Source: Chryseobacterium camelliae
Lineage (GTDB): Bacteria; Bacteroidota; Bacteroidia; Flavobacteriales; Weeksellaceae
DNA length: 64,000 bases
NCBI RefSeq assembly: GCF_027920545.1
Contig: NZ_CP115859.1
Location: 558,001 to 622,000 of the forward strand
Direction of reading: 5' to 3'
The notes under the pieces were generated by a model, which saw only the letters and a program-made list of their open reading frames with translations, did not search any database and had not been told where the DNA came from. How positions within the stretch are numbered: position 1 is the stretch's first letter; each line of letters begins with the position of its first letter. Positions 52,683 to 60,706 of the stretch are shown piece after piece. The translations under genes and the position numbers were made by a program.

Positions 52683-54086
52683 TTACATATGAATCGGTCT
52701 CTTTGCCGTAGCATCCAATGCAGCTTCTTTGATTGCTTCTGCATACGTCGGGTGTGCGTGAGAACTTCTTGCGATATCTTCTGCACTTGCACGGAATTCC
52801 ATAGCGATCACCCCTTCAGCAATAAGGTCAGCAGCTCTTGCTCCTACGATATGCATTCCCAAAACTTCGTCAGTTTTTTCATCTGCAATAATTTTAACCA
52901 AACCATCAACATCACCACTTGCACGGCTTCTTCCTAATGCTCTCATTGGGAAAGAACCTACCTTGTAAGCTACTCCTTCTTCTTTCAGTTGCTCTTCAGT
53001 TTTACCAACACCTGCAACTTCCGGCCAAGTATAAACAACGCCCGGAATTAAGTTATAATTAACGTGAGGTTTTTGTCCAGCTAATGTTTCAGCAACGAAA
53101 ACTCCTTCTTCTTCAGCTTTATGAGCTAACATTGCTCCTTTGATAACATCTCCGATTGCGTAGATGTTTGCAACGTTTGTCTGTAAGTGGTCGTTGGTTT
53201 TTACTCTTCCTCTTTCGTCAAGTTCCACACCTGCTTTCTCCAATCCAAGGCCTTCTGTATAAGGTTTTCTACCTACAGAAACCAAACAATAATCTCCTTC
53301 TACAACAACTTCTTCTCCTTTTTTATCTTTAGCGGTAATTTTTACGGTATCTCCGTTTCTCTCCACTGCAGAAACTGCTGTAGAAAGCATAAACTTCATT
53401 CCTTGTTTTTTAAGAACTTTAGTTAATTCCTTACTTAAAGCTCCATCCATTCCAGGGATGATTTTATCCATAAATTCAACAACTGTTACCTGAGCTCCCA
53501 GTCTTAAGTAAACAGAACCTAGCTCAAGACCGATAACACCACCACCGATTACTACCAAATGCTTAGGAATTTCCTTAAGATTTAAAGCTTCCGTAGAAGT
53601 GATTACTCTTTCTTTATCAATTGAAATAAAAGGCAAAGAAGACGGTTTAGAACCTGTTGCAATGATGGTATATTTAGATTCGATCGTTTCTATAGAACCG
53701 TCGTTTTTCGTTACTTTGATCTGAGTAGCAGATTCGAAGCTTCCAACGCCTTCAAAAACAGTAATCTTGTTTTTGTTCATCAGATAACTGATCCCGTCTG
53801 TATTTTGCTTGATCACCTCATTTTTACGCTCGATCATTCTTGCGATATCAGCCTGAGGCTCATTGATAATGATTCCGTGACCTGCGAAATTGTGCTTTGC
53901 ATTTTCAAAATGCTCAGAGCTGTCCAAAAGCGCTTTTGACGGAATACATCCCACGTTAAGACAAGTTCCTCCTAAAGTTGGATATTTTTCAATAATTGCT
54001 GTTGTAAAACCTAATTGTGCAGCACGAATTGCAGCAACATAACCACCAGGACCAGAACCGATTACGGTAACATCGAATTGACTCAT
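52683..54086 (-). CDS. lpdA: Dihydrolipoyl dehydrogenase (E3)
   Basis: 467 residues. FAD loop VIGSGPGGYVAA (8-19); redox disulfide GGTCLNVGCIPSK with Cys42 and Cys47; NAD loop VVIGGGVIGLELG (about 173-185); the C-terminal dyad His445 and Glu450 in HAHPTYAE. It re-oxidises dihydrolipoamide in the 2-oxo acid dehydrogenase complexes and the glycine cleavage system. Monocistronic, as E3 often is in this phylum. Confidence 0.96.
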   Translation of the reverse strand: MSQFDVTVIGSGPGGYVAAIRAAQLGFTTAIIEKYPTLGGTCLNVGCIPSKALLDSSEHFENAKHNFAGHGIIINEPQADIARMIERKNEVIKQNTDGISYLMNKNKITVFEGVGSFESATQIKVTKNDGSIETIESKYTIIATGSKPSSLPFISIDKERVITSTEALNLKEIPKHLVVIGGGVIGLELGSVYLRLGAQVTVVEFMDKIIPGMDGALSKELTKVLKKQGMKFMLSTAVSAVERNGDTVKITAKDKKGEEVVVEGDYCLVSVGRKPYTEGLGLEKAGVELDERGRVKTNDHLQTNVANIYAIGDVIKGAMLAHKAEEEGVFVAETLAGQKPHVNYNLIPGVVYTWPEVAGVGKTEEQLKEEGVAYKVGSFPMRALGRSRASGDVDGLVKIIADEKTDEVLGMHIVGARAADLIAEGVIAMEFRASAEDIARSSHAHPTYAEAIKEAALDATAKRPIHM

Positions 54087-54128
54087 GTTATTTTATGAAT
54101 TTGTTTATTATTACTTTCTTAATTCTGA

Positions 54129-54136
54129 CAAATTTA
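54129..54136 (-). promoter_or_regulatory. Candidate -7 promoter element of lpdA (TAAATTTG)
   Basis: TAAATTTG on the minus strand, 42 bp upstream of the lpdA start codon; no well-spaced -33 found. Confidence 0.4.
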
Positions 54137-54180
54137 ACGATTAATTACCACGTGAGAAAGTGAGATTTGTCAATTTTTTG

Positions 54181-54218
54181 GATGGAAGTGGGATGATGGG
54201 TGATGGAAGTTGAAAGTC
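54181..54218. repeat. GGAAGTT-type intergenic low-complexity repeat
   Basis: Purine-rich GGATGGAAGTGGGATGATGG-type sequence, related to the reverse complement of 59608-59640. It lies between lpdA and a hypothetical gene. Confidence 0.4.
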
Positions 54219-54283
54219 TTGTATTGATCATTCTTTAAACCTTTACTACCCAAAGTTAAGACCTCGTAAATATCCCAAACGAT

Positions 54284-54628
54284 TTACACATTCAGTTTCC
54301 CTTGCCCAAACTCTCCCATAGTATCAAAATAGGAACCTCCGTATACATACCATTCAAGACTTTCCAAAAATTCTACAGCATTTTCAGGCGTAATATTCGG
54401 ACGGTCTTTTTTCGAAACAATTCCTTTATACCACCTTCCTGATTTGGAATAATGTTCAAATTCGACAAAGTAATGAATCCAGATTCTTTGACAAAGTTTG
54501 CATTGCTGAATCGACACCTCTCCATGCCTTCCGTTAGTATGATCTATACCCAATTCGGAACTTCTGTATTCTGTATAATCCGATGTAGGTTTTTCACAGG
54601 CGCATCCTAGTTTCTGGATTTTATTCAT
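54284..54628 (-). CDS. Small Cys-rich cytoplasmic protein, unknown
   Basis: 114 residues from the ATG at 54628; the longer frame to 54679 adds a hydrophobic stretch with little support. Two cysteine pairs, CAC (about 9-11) and CKLC (about 44-47), plus His residues nearby (IDHTNGRHGE) suggest a small zinc-binding fold. The C-terminal half is Trp/Tyr/Gly-rich (WYVYGGSYFDTMGEFGQGKL). I do not recognise the family. Its start lies 67 bp after the glycosyltransferase stop codon. Confidence 0.55.
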   Translation of the reverse strand: MNKIQKLGCACEKPTSDYTEYRSSELGIDHTNGRHGEVSIQQCKLCQRIWIHYFVEFEHYSKSGRWYKGIVSKKDRPNITPENAVEFLESLEWYVYGGSYFDTMGEFGQGKLNV

Positions 54629-54695
54629 TGATAAAAGTTGATTTAAATAAAAGACAAATGTAAGGAAATAAGCCTCCAAAAGACAAATGAGGAAA

Positions 54696-55778
54696 TTAGA
54701 ATTTCATCAAATCCAGTAAAACCTTTTCGTATTTATCCAAAATAATTTCTTTGGAAAACCTTGATTTTATAGAATTTTGAATGGAGCTGCTGTCGTAGCT
54801 TTCATGTAAAATACGGATAATTTTTTGTGAGAAATCTTCATGGTTTTCAATATCGGAAATCTCACCGTTGATGCGATTTTGTATAATCTCGTTAATTCCT
54901 CCCGGGCAATTATTAACCAGAGAATAGGTTCCGCAAGCGCCTGCTTCCAGTAAAACATTGGGAAAACCTTCATATCTCGAAGAAAGAACAAATAGATCCG
55001 CATATTTCAAAAACTGATACGGATTATCCTGTCTTCCATGAAAAATAACCTTTTTTAGGTCTAAAAAATCCTTCATCTGATGAAGAATTTCCCGGTCTTT
55101 TCCATCTCCCAATATATGCAATAAGATATTTTCGTTTTTGAGTCTCGAGAATACTTTTAACAGATTATCAAAGCCTTTTCTTGCAGATAAATTACCAATA
55201 GCCACAACATTTTTATAATTGTATTTAAAACATTCTGGTTTACCGGAAAAAAGAAGTTTTTCATTAATAAAATCAAAATCGACAGGATTATTTATTTTAA
55301 TGATTTTCCTTTCTTTCACGTTGAAATTATCAATTAAATCCTTCCTCATATCATCACTCTGAGCAATGATTGTCTGATAGTTGTTATAAAAGCTATAGAA
55401 AAATTTGATTTCTTTCCGGGTAATATGCTGAGACACCACATTCGTTTCTCTTGCAATAAACTTCGTTCTTGGAAAAAGCTTGATAAATAATGATAAATAC
55501 GCATTTACCTCTCCAAAACCGGAGAATACAATATCAGGTTTTCTCCTGTAAATTTCCCGTAAAATAGGCTTTAATGAATGCCGGATTCGTTCTGTATCTA
55601 CATCGATGATTTCTACATCTTTTCTAAGAAAATTAAGATAACCGCCTTGTTTGCGCAAAAGCAATATTTTAGGTTCGAACTTATCCCGGGAAAGATGGTT
55701 CGCAATGGTGGTAATGATTCTTTCTGCACCTCCGGTTTCCAAATCCGGCAGAATAAATATGACAGAAATCTTTTTCAT
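54696..55778 (-). CDS. GT4-family glycosyltransferase
   Basis: 360 residues, GT-B fold. N-terminal ISVIFILPDLETGGAERIITTIANHL is the usual acceptor-domain start; the donor domain carries VVAIGNLSARKGFDNLLKVF, LHILGDGKDREIL and the EX7E motif in SRYEGFPNVLLEAGACG (about 265-281), followed by NNCPGGINEII. A retaining sugar transferase, likely for surface polysaccharide. Sugar and acceptor unknown. No other polysaccharide genes are beside it in the window. Confidence 0.88.
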   Translation of the reverse strand: MKKISVIFILPDLETGGAERIITTIANHLSRDKFEPKILLLRKQGGYLNFLRKDVEIIDVDTERIRHSLKPILREIYRRKPDIVFSGFGEVNAYLSLFIKLFPRTKFIARETNVVSQHITRKEIKFFYSFYNNYQTIIAQSDDMRKDLIDNFNVKERKIIKINNPVDFDFINEKLLFSGKPECFKYNYKNVVAIGNLSARKGFDNLLKVFSRLKNENILLHILGDGKDREILHQMKDFLDLKKVIFHGRQDNPYQFLKYADLFVLSSRYEGFPNVLLEAGACGTYSLVNNCPGGINEIIQNRINGEISDIENHEDFSQKIIRILHESYDSSSIQNSIKSRFSKEIILDKYEKVLLDLMKF

Positions 55779-55930
55779 CTATGTAAAGTTAGTAAAAAGT
55801 TTTGGCAACCTTTAACTTCAGATTATAATTATTGATTTTTAACCTTAACTTAAATATGACTAAATTTTTCACATTTTGCAAGCTCCTGAAAATATTCAGG
55901 TTAAACCCTATCCGTGTTTCATATGGCCTA

Positions 55931-56003
55931 TCATTCCGTAGGAATCCAAGCAAAAAATTTGTTCACTATTTTCTAATACCCTATTTAGATTCCTACGGAA
56001 TGA
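55931..56003. repeat. 16-bp inverted repeat around a 41-bp spacer
   Basis: TCATTCCGTAGGAATC (55931-55946) and its exact complement GATTCCTACGGAATGA (55988-56003). It lies in a gene-free gap of about 300 bp (55779-56081). The shape is that of a miniature palindromic element, or a strong hairpin in either strand's RNA. Confidence 0.6.
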
Positions 56004-56045
56004 CAAATTGAACGCCAAAATATTATAAAATTATTTGTTCCATAA

Positions 56046-56079
56046 AAAAAGAAACTCTTCCGTTGAGGAGTTTCTTTTT
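56046..56079 (-). terminator. Terminator after recQ and the small membrane peptide
   Basis: AAAAAGAAACTC (56046-56057) pairs with GAGTTTCTTTTT (56068-56079). It begins 3 bp past the peptide's stop codon. Confidence 0.85.
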
Positions 56080-56081
56080 AA

Positions 56082-56195
56082 TTATTTTCTTCCTTGGAGA
56101 AACCAATCTATAAATACTCCAAAAAGGAGTAAAAGCAGATAACAACCTATCAAGAAAATTATTATATATAAAAGATATTTTAAAACATCTTTCAT
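56082..56195 (-). CDS. 37-residue membrane peptide downstream of recQ
   Basis: ATG at 56195, stop at 56082-56084; too short for standard gene callers. The peptide opens MKDVLKYLLYIIIFLIG, one transmembrane helix (about 7-28), then FGVFIDWFLQGRK with a basic end. The ATG is 2 bp from the recQ stop codon, and an intrinsic terminator follows its own stop codon after 3 bp, so it fills the transcript's 3' end. No known family. Function unknown; it could be translated by coupling with recQ. Confidence 0.55.
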   Translation of the reverse strand: MKDVLKYLLYIIIFLIGCYLLLLLFGVFIDWFLQGRK

Positions 56196-56197
56196 TG

Positions 56198-58402
56198 TTA
56201 ATTGGCAACGTCGCTGATGAATTTTATTCTGAGCATTCTCACTTCTTCATCAGAAAGTTCATCCCCAAATTCGTCCAACAAGACTTTCATACTATCGCTT
56301 TCAGATTCATTCATGAATTCCATGAAACCATCTACGATATCTTCATCAAAATTGTCTTCGATATAATAGTCAATATTTAATTTAGTTCCTTGATAAACAA
56401 TACGTTCCATTTCCTTCAACAATTCATCCATTGAAAGGTTTTTGGCTCTTGCGATGTCTTCAAGATCAATTTTTTTATCTGTACTCTGGATAATGAAAAC
56501 CTTATGGCTGGATTTGTTAGCCACCTGTTTCAGTACCATGTCCTGAGTACGTTCGATATTATTGTCTTCTACATATTTACTGATAAAATCTGCGAATTCT
56601 TTACCATATTTTTTAGCTTTTCCTTCACCAACTCCATAAATTTTCATGATCTCTTCAACGGTAATCGGATACTGAACCGTCATATCTTCCAAACTCGGAT
56701 CCATAAACACCGTATAAGGCGGGATTCCGTGTTTTTTGGCAACTTTTTTCCTTAGATCCTTTAATAAAGTGAATAAGTTTTGGTCTAATCCGCCTCCGGA
56801 TTGCTGCTGGATCTGATCACTTTCTGCTTTAGCCTGAGTTAAATCAAATTCTCTGTCTTCCGCAATTAAGAAGGAATGTTCTAATTTACCCTTCAACACT
56901 AATTTACCTTTTTCCGCAATCTTTAAAACGCCATAGGTTTCAATATCTTTCTGCAGGAAATTCTGAACAGTTGCCTGTCTTAGAATAGTTTTCCAGTGAT
57001 TATCCGTTTCCTCTTTTCCAAAACCGAAATAAGAAGTCTGCTCCAGCTTATAAGACTTCGTTACCGCAGTTTCTTTTCCTGCAATGATAGAAATCAAATC
57101 TTTTGCTTTGAATTTTTCTCCGGTCTCTTGGATAAGTTCCAATACTTTCTTCAAATCATCGGTAGCGTCCTTCAGCTTTGGCGGATTGGATGAATTATCG
57201 CACATTTTGGCTCCGTCACCATTAATCGGATCGAAATTTTCACCAAAATAATACAGTATATATTGTCTTCTGCTCATTGAAGTTTCGGCATACCCTACCA
57301 CCTCATTTAAAAGCTGTAACCCGATTTCTCTTTCAGAAACAGGCTTTTGAGCCAGAAATTTCTCTAGTTTTTCAATGTCTTTAGGATCATAAAACGCTAA
57401 ACAATGCCCTTCTCCTCCATCTCTTCCGGCACGTCCGGTTTCCTGATAATAACTTTCCAAAGACTTCGGAATATCGTAGTGGATCACAAAACGAACATCC
57501 GGTTTATCAATACCCATTCCGAATGCAATGGTAGCAACAATTACATCTACTTCTTCCATCAGGAATTTATCCTGATTGGCCACTCTGATCTTTTGATCGA
57601 GACCGGCATGATAAGGCAGAGCATTGATCCCGTTCACCTGTAAAAGCTGAGCAAATTCTTCAACTTTTCTACGGCTTAAACAATAAACAATTCCGGACTT
57701 TCCTTTATGTTGATTGATGAATTTTACGATTTCCTTATCTACATTTACTTTTGGCTGTACTTCGTAATAAAGATTCGGTCTGTTGAAACTTTCTTTAAAA
57801 ACCAAAGCATTGCTCATCCCTAAAGTTTTCTGGATATCATCCTGAACTTTAGGTGTTGCTGTAGCAGTTAGAGCAATCACAGGTACATCTGCAATTTTAT
57901 CGATAATTGATTTCAAATTCCTGTATTCCGGTCTGAAATCGTGTCCCCATTCTGAAATACAATGTGCCTCGTCAATCGCAAAGAAAGAAATTTTCACTTC
58001 TTTCAAAAAGTCTAAATAATCATCTTTAATTAAAGATTCCGGAGCCACATACAAAAGTTTGGTCTTACCGCTTTTAATATCATCAAAGACCTGTTTGGTC
58101 TGGGTTTTATTTAAAGATGAATTTAAAACATGTGCTACTCCATCGTCAGATGACAGTCCGTTTACTGCATCTACCTGGTTTTTCATTAACGCTATTAAAG
58201 GCGAAACTACTATGGCAGTACCTTCCGAAATAAGAGCAGGTAACTGATAACATAAGGATTTTCCCCCTCCTGTAGGCATCAAAACAAATATATCCTTTCC
58301 TCCTAACAGGTTTTCTATAATATGTTCTTGCTGACCTTTAAAAGTAGAAAACCCGAAATATTTTTTCAATTCGCCTGATAAATTGGCTTTTTTTGCGCTC
58401 AT
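56198..58402 (-). CDS. recQ: ATP-dependent DNA helicase RecQ (zinc site degenerate)
   Basis: 734 residues. Walker A PTGGGKS (43-49), DEAH (144-147) with the aromatic-rich loop after it, motif [13 protein letters not shown] (178-187), and motif [12 protein letters not shown] (320-329). RQC winged helix follows, then an HRDC-like domain (about 540-610) and an acidic tail. The usual four zinc-binding Cys are almost gone: the CRRQ position is SRRQ (Ser377) and only Cys401 of the CxxCDxC block remains. It unwinds 3'-5' during recombination repair. Monocistronic except for the small peptide. Confidence 0.93.
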   Translation of the reverse strand: MSAKKANLSGELKKYFGFSTFKGQQEHIIENLLGGKDIFVLMPTGGGKSLCYQLPALISEGTAIVVSPLIALMKNQVDAVNGLSSDDGVAHVLNSSLNKTQTKQVFDDIKSGKTKLLYVAPESLIKDDYLDFLKEVKISFFAIDEAHCISEWGHDFRPEYRNLKSIIDKIADVPVIALTATATPKVQDDIQKTLGMSNALVFKESFNRPNLYYEVQPKVNVDKEIVKFINQHKGKSGIVYCLSRRKVEEFAQLLQVNGINALPYHAGLDQKIRVANQDKFLMEEVDVIVATIAFGMGIDKPDVRFVIHYDIPKSLESYYQETGRAGRDGGEGHCLAFYDPKDIEKLEKFLAQKPVSEREIGLQLLNEVVGYAETSMSRRQYILYYFGENFDPINGDGAKMCDNSSNPPKLKDATDDLKKVLELIQETGEKFKAKDLISIIAGKETAVTKSYKLEQTSYFGFGKEETDNHWKTILRQATVQNFLQKDIETYGVLKIAEKGKLVLKGKLEHSFLIAEDREFDLTQAKAESDQIQQQSGGGLDQNLFTLLKDLRKKVAKKHGIPPYTVFMDPSLEDMTVQYPITVEEIMKIYGVGEGKAKKYGKEFADFISKYVEDNNIERTQDMVLKQVANKSSHKVFIIQSTDKKIDLEDIARAKNLSMDELLKEMERIVYQGTKLNIDYYIEDNFDEDIVDGFMEFMNESESDSMKVLLDEFGDELSDEEVRMLRIKFISDVAN

Positions 58403-58434
58403 CTAATTTTCTATTGCTAAATTTGCATCTAACC

Positions 58435-58442
58435 CAAAGTTA
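58435..58442 (-). promoter_or_regulatory. Candidate -7 promoter element of recQ (TAACTTTG)
   Basis: TAACTTTG on the minus strand, 32 bp upstream of the recQ start codon. A TTTG at 58467-58470 is a possible -33, with a longish 24-bp spacer. Confidence 0.45.
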
Positions 58443-58560
58443 TAAATTTTTTGCTTAAAATAAAAGCAAACGAATTTATAAAAAATAAAATTCATATTAA
58501 ATATTCTTTTTTAAATATAACGTTTTTTAAAAGATTTTTTGTAGACCTTATAAAAATAAA

Positions 58561-59520
58561 ATGGAAAAAGCCAATATCATTTCGATAGCAAAAACTACTT
58601 TAGAAATAGAAATTTCAGAGCTTGAAAAACTAAAAAACAGACTTGACGAAGATTTTGTAAAAGCGGTGGAAATCATTCATTCCGCACAAGGAAAATTAAT
58701 TGTAGTAGGAATCGGAAAATCTGCACATGTTGGAAACAAAATTGTTGCCACCCTGAACTCTACAGGAACTCCTTCTCAGTTTCTTCATGCCTCAGAAGCC
58801 ATTCACGGAGATTTAGGGGTGATTCAGAAGCAGGATGTTGTTTTGTGTATTTCCCAATCCGGGAATTCACCGGAAATTGTGAATCTTGTTCCTTATTTAA
58901 AAGATTATTCTTCTGCATTAATCGGAATGACCGGAAATAAAAGCAGTAAACTGGCAGAATTCTCCGAAATTATTTTAAATACTCATGTAGATATGGAAGC
59001 ATGCCCGAACAAGCTGGCTCCTACAAGCTCTACTACATTACAAATGGCTCTTGGAGACGCTTTAGCCGTTTCTTTAATGGAAATCAATGATTTCAAAGCG
59101 AATGATTTTGCCAAATTCCATCCGGGAGGAAGCCTTGGTAAAAACCTGATTTCGAAAGTTAATGATTTCCTTTCTTCACAAAAACCACAGGTTACGGAAA
59201 ATGATACGATTAAGGATGTGATCATTTCTATCAGCAGCTCCAGACACGGAATCACTGTGGTCACCAACGAAAATGAAATTATCGGAGTGATTACCGACGG
59301 AGATTTGAGAAGAATGCTGATGAAGGGTGACGATATTTCTAAAGTATTCGCCAAAGATATTATGTCTGCTCATCCGAAAACGATTGAAAAAACTGCTTTG
59401 GCAAAAGATGCCATGAAGATTTTAAAAGAAAATAATATCGGACAGCTTATTGTAACGGAAAACGGAAAGTATTTCGGAATTATAGATTTGCATAAATTGT
59501 TGGATGAGGGAATTAACTAA
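58561..59520 (+). CDS. KpsF/GutQ-type sugar-phosphate isomerase (SIS + CBS)
   Basis: 319 residues. SIS domain (about 35-180): GIGKSAHVGNKIVATLNSTGTPSQFLHASEAIHGDLG, then CISQSGNSPEIVNL and the late PTSSTTLQMALGDALAV. Two CBS repeats follow (about 200-260 and 268-319: HGITVVTNENEIIGVITDGDLRR and IGQLIVTENGKYFGIIDL). This is the layout of arabinose-5-phosphate isomerase (KdsD), which converts Ru5P to A5P for Kdo synthesis. Whether it is KdsD or GutQ-like cannot be told here. Start ATG at 58561; own promoter assumed. Confidence 0.88.
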   Translation: MEKANIISIAKTTLEIEISELEKLKNRLDEDFVKAVEIIHSAQGKLIVVGIGKSAHVGNKIVATLNSTGTPSQFLHASEAIHGDLGVIQKQDVVLCISQSGNSPEIVNLVPYLKDYSSALIGMTGNKSSKLAEFSEIILNTHVDMEACPNKLAPTSSTTLQMALGDALAVSLMEINDFKANDFAKFHPGGSLGKNLISKVNDFLSSQKPQVTENDTIKDVIISISSSRHGITVVTNENEIIGVITDGDLRRMLMKGDDISKVFAKDIMSAHPKTIEKTALAKDAMKILKENNIGQLIVTENGKYFGIIDLHKLLDEGIN

Positions 59521-59645
59521 GTTAAAAGCTGGAGGCTGGAAAATTATTCTGCCACTTTACTTTTTTGTAAAAGATTAAAGAACAGAAAATAAAAATAATC
59601 GCAATATTTTAAACTTCCATCCCCCATCTTCCAACTTCCTGCTTT
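59521..59645. repeat. GGAAGTT/AACTTCC intergenic repeat region
   Basis: It begins AAAGCTGGAGGCTGGAAA and ends AACTTCCATCCCCCATCTTC, loosely inverted, and its end resembles the complement of 54181-54218. No gene is present between kpsF and tatC. Confidence 0.45.
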
Positions 59646-59690
59646 ACTAAAACTTTTTTCATAAATTTGAAGCCTTAAAAATATTATTCT

Positions 59691-60518
59691 GTGAGTGATG
59701 CTAATGACATGTCCTTTCTTGGACATATTGGAGAATTAAGAGGTCACCTGATCCGCTCGATTATTGCTATTATCATTGCGGCTTTTGTTGTCGGCTTTAA
59801 CATCAACTGGATTATGGATCATATCTTTTTTGGTCCTACCAGAAATGATTTTCCGACTTTTGAACTTGTAAATCACTTTTCCAGAATGCTTTTGGGTGAA
59901 GACAGTATTCATCTTCCGAAGGATTTTCCTGTTCGTGCCAGTAAACTTTACCAGCAGTTTAACGTCATGATGGCGGTTTCCATTTTTGGAGGAATTGTTG
60001 CTGCATTTCCTTATATTGTATGGGAACTTTGGCGATTTATCAGTCCGGCTTTACATCCGAAAGAAAGAAAAAATTCGATTTTCATTATCAATTCTGTCTG
60101 GATTCTGTTTATGACAGGAGTGTTATGCGGATATTTTTTAATTCTTCCTTTTGCGGTTAATTTCGGGGTTATTTTCAAGATTTCGGACATTATTGTTCCG
60201 CTTTATGATCTGAGTGATTACACCACCTTATTTTTACAGGTTGTGTTGGGAATGGGTGTGATTTTCCTGTTTCCGATCCTTATTTATTTCCTTACATCAA
60301 TTGGAATTTTAACACCAATGTTTATGAAGACTTATCGTCGTCATGCTATTGTTTTAATTATGGTGGTAGCCGCAATTATTACTCCTGCCGATGTTTTAAG
60401 TATGCTGATGGCTGCATTTCCGTTATTACTATTGTATGAATTCAGTATTGTGATGTGTTCTTACACTTATAAAAAAATTCAGAAACGTGAAGGTAATCTT
60501 CCGGCAGTACAAAATTAA
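59691..60518 (+). CDS. tatC: Twin-arginine translocase subunit TatC
   Basis: 275 residues with six spans. The N-terminal MSFLGHIGELRGHLIRSI is the TatC signature. The conserved periplasmic loop FPYIVWELWRFISPALHPKER (about 105-125) contains the twin-arginine signal-peptide recognition region. The start codon is GTG at 59691; an ATG at 59709 would drop six residues. TatC is the receptor of the Tat export system; tatA/B are not in the window. It follows kpsF with a 170-bp repeat-containing gap. Confidence 0.93.
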   Translation: MSDANDMSFLGHIGELRGHLIRSIIAIIIAAFVVGFNINWIMDHIFFGPTRNDFPTFELVNHFSRMLLGEDSIHLPKDFPVRASKLYQQFNVMMAVSIFGGIVAAFPYIVWELWRFISPALHPKERKNSIFIINSVWILFMTGVLCGYFLILPFAVNFGVIFKISDIIVPLYDLSDYTTLFLQVVLGMGVIFLFPILIYFLTSIGILTPMFMKTYRRHAIVLIMVVAAIITPADVLSMLMAAFPLLLLYEFSIVMCSYTYKKIQKREGNLPAVQN

Positions 60519-60543
60519 TTTCAAGAATACATTTAAAATATAT

Positions 60544-60570
60544 TCCCGCAGATTATTCCGCGGGATTTTT
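60544..60570 (+). terminator. Terminator after tatC
   Basis: TCCCGC (60544-60549) pairs with GCGGGA (60560-60565), followed by TTTTTG. Located 26 bp past the tatC stop codon. Confidence 0.7.
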
Positions 60571-60706
60571 GTTTCTAAAAGGGATAAATATTTAAGGCAT
60601 GTAACAAAGTTTTATTTCTTCCGTCTAATCAAAAGATTATGATGATTTATTTTTTAAAACTTACAATCGAATAATTCTTTATTTTTAGTAAATAAATTTA
60701 ATTCAA

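Noticed and set aside
55931..56003. Inverted repeat as a CRISPR repeat
   Set aside because: Only two arms, inverted rather than direct, and no spacers or cas genes.
56023..56208. 61-codon frame overlapping the recQ end
   Set aside because: It spans the terminator hairpin and overlaps recQ; the 37-codon frame at 56082-56195 fits the transcript better.
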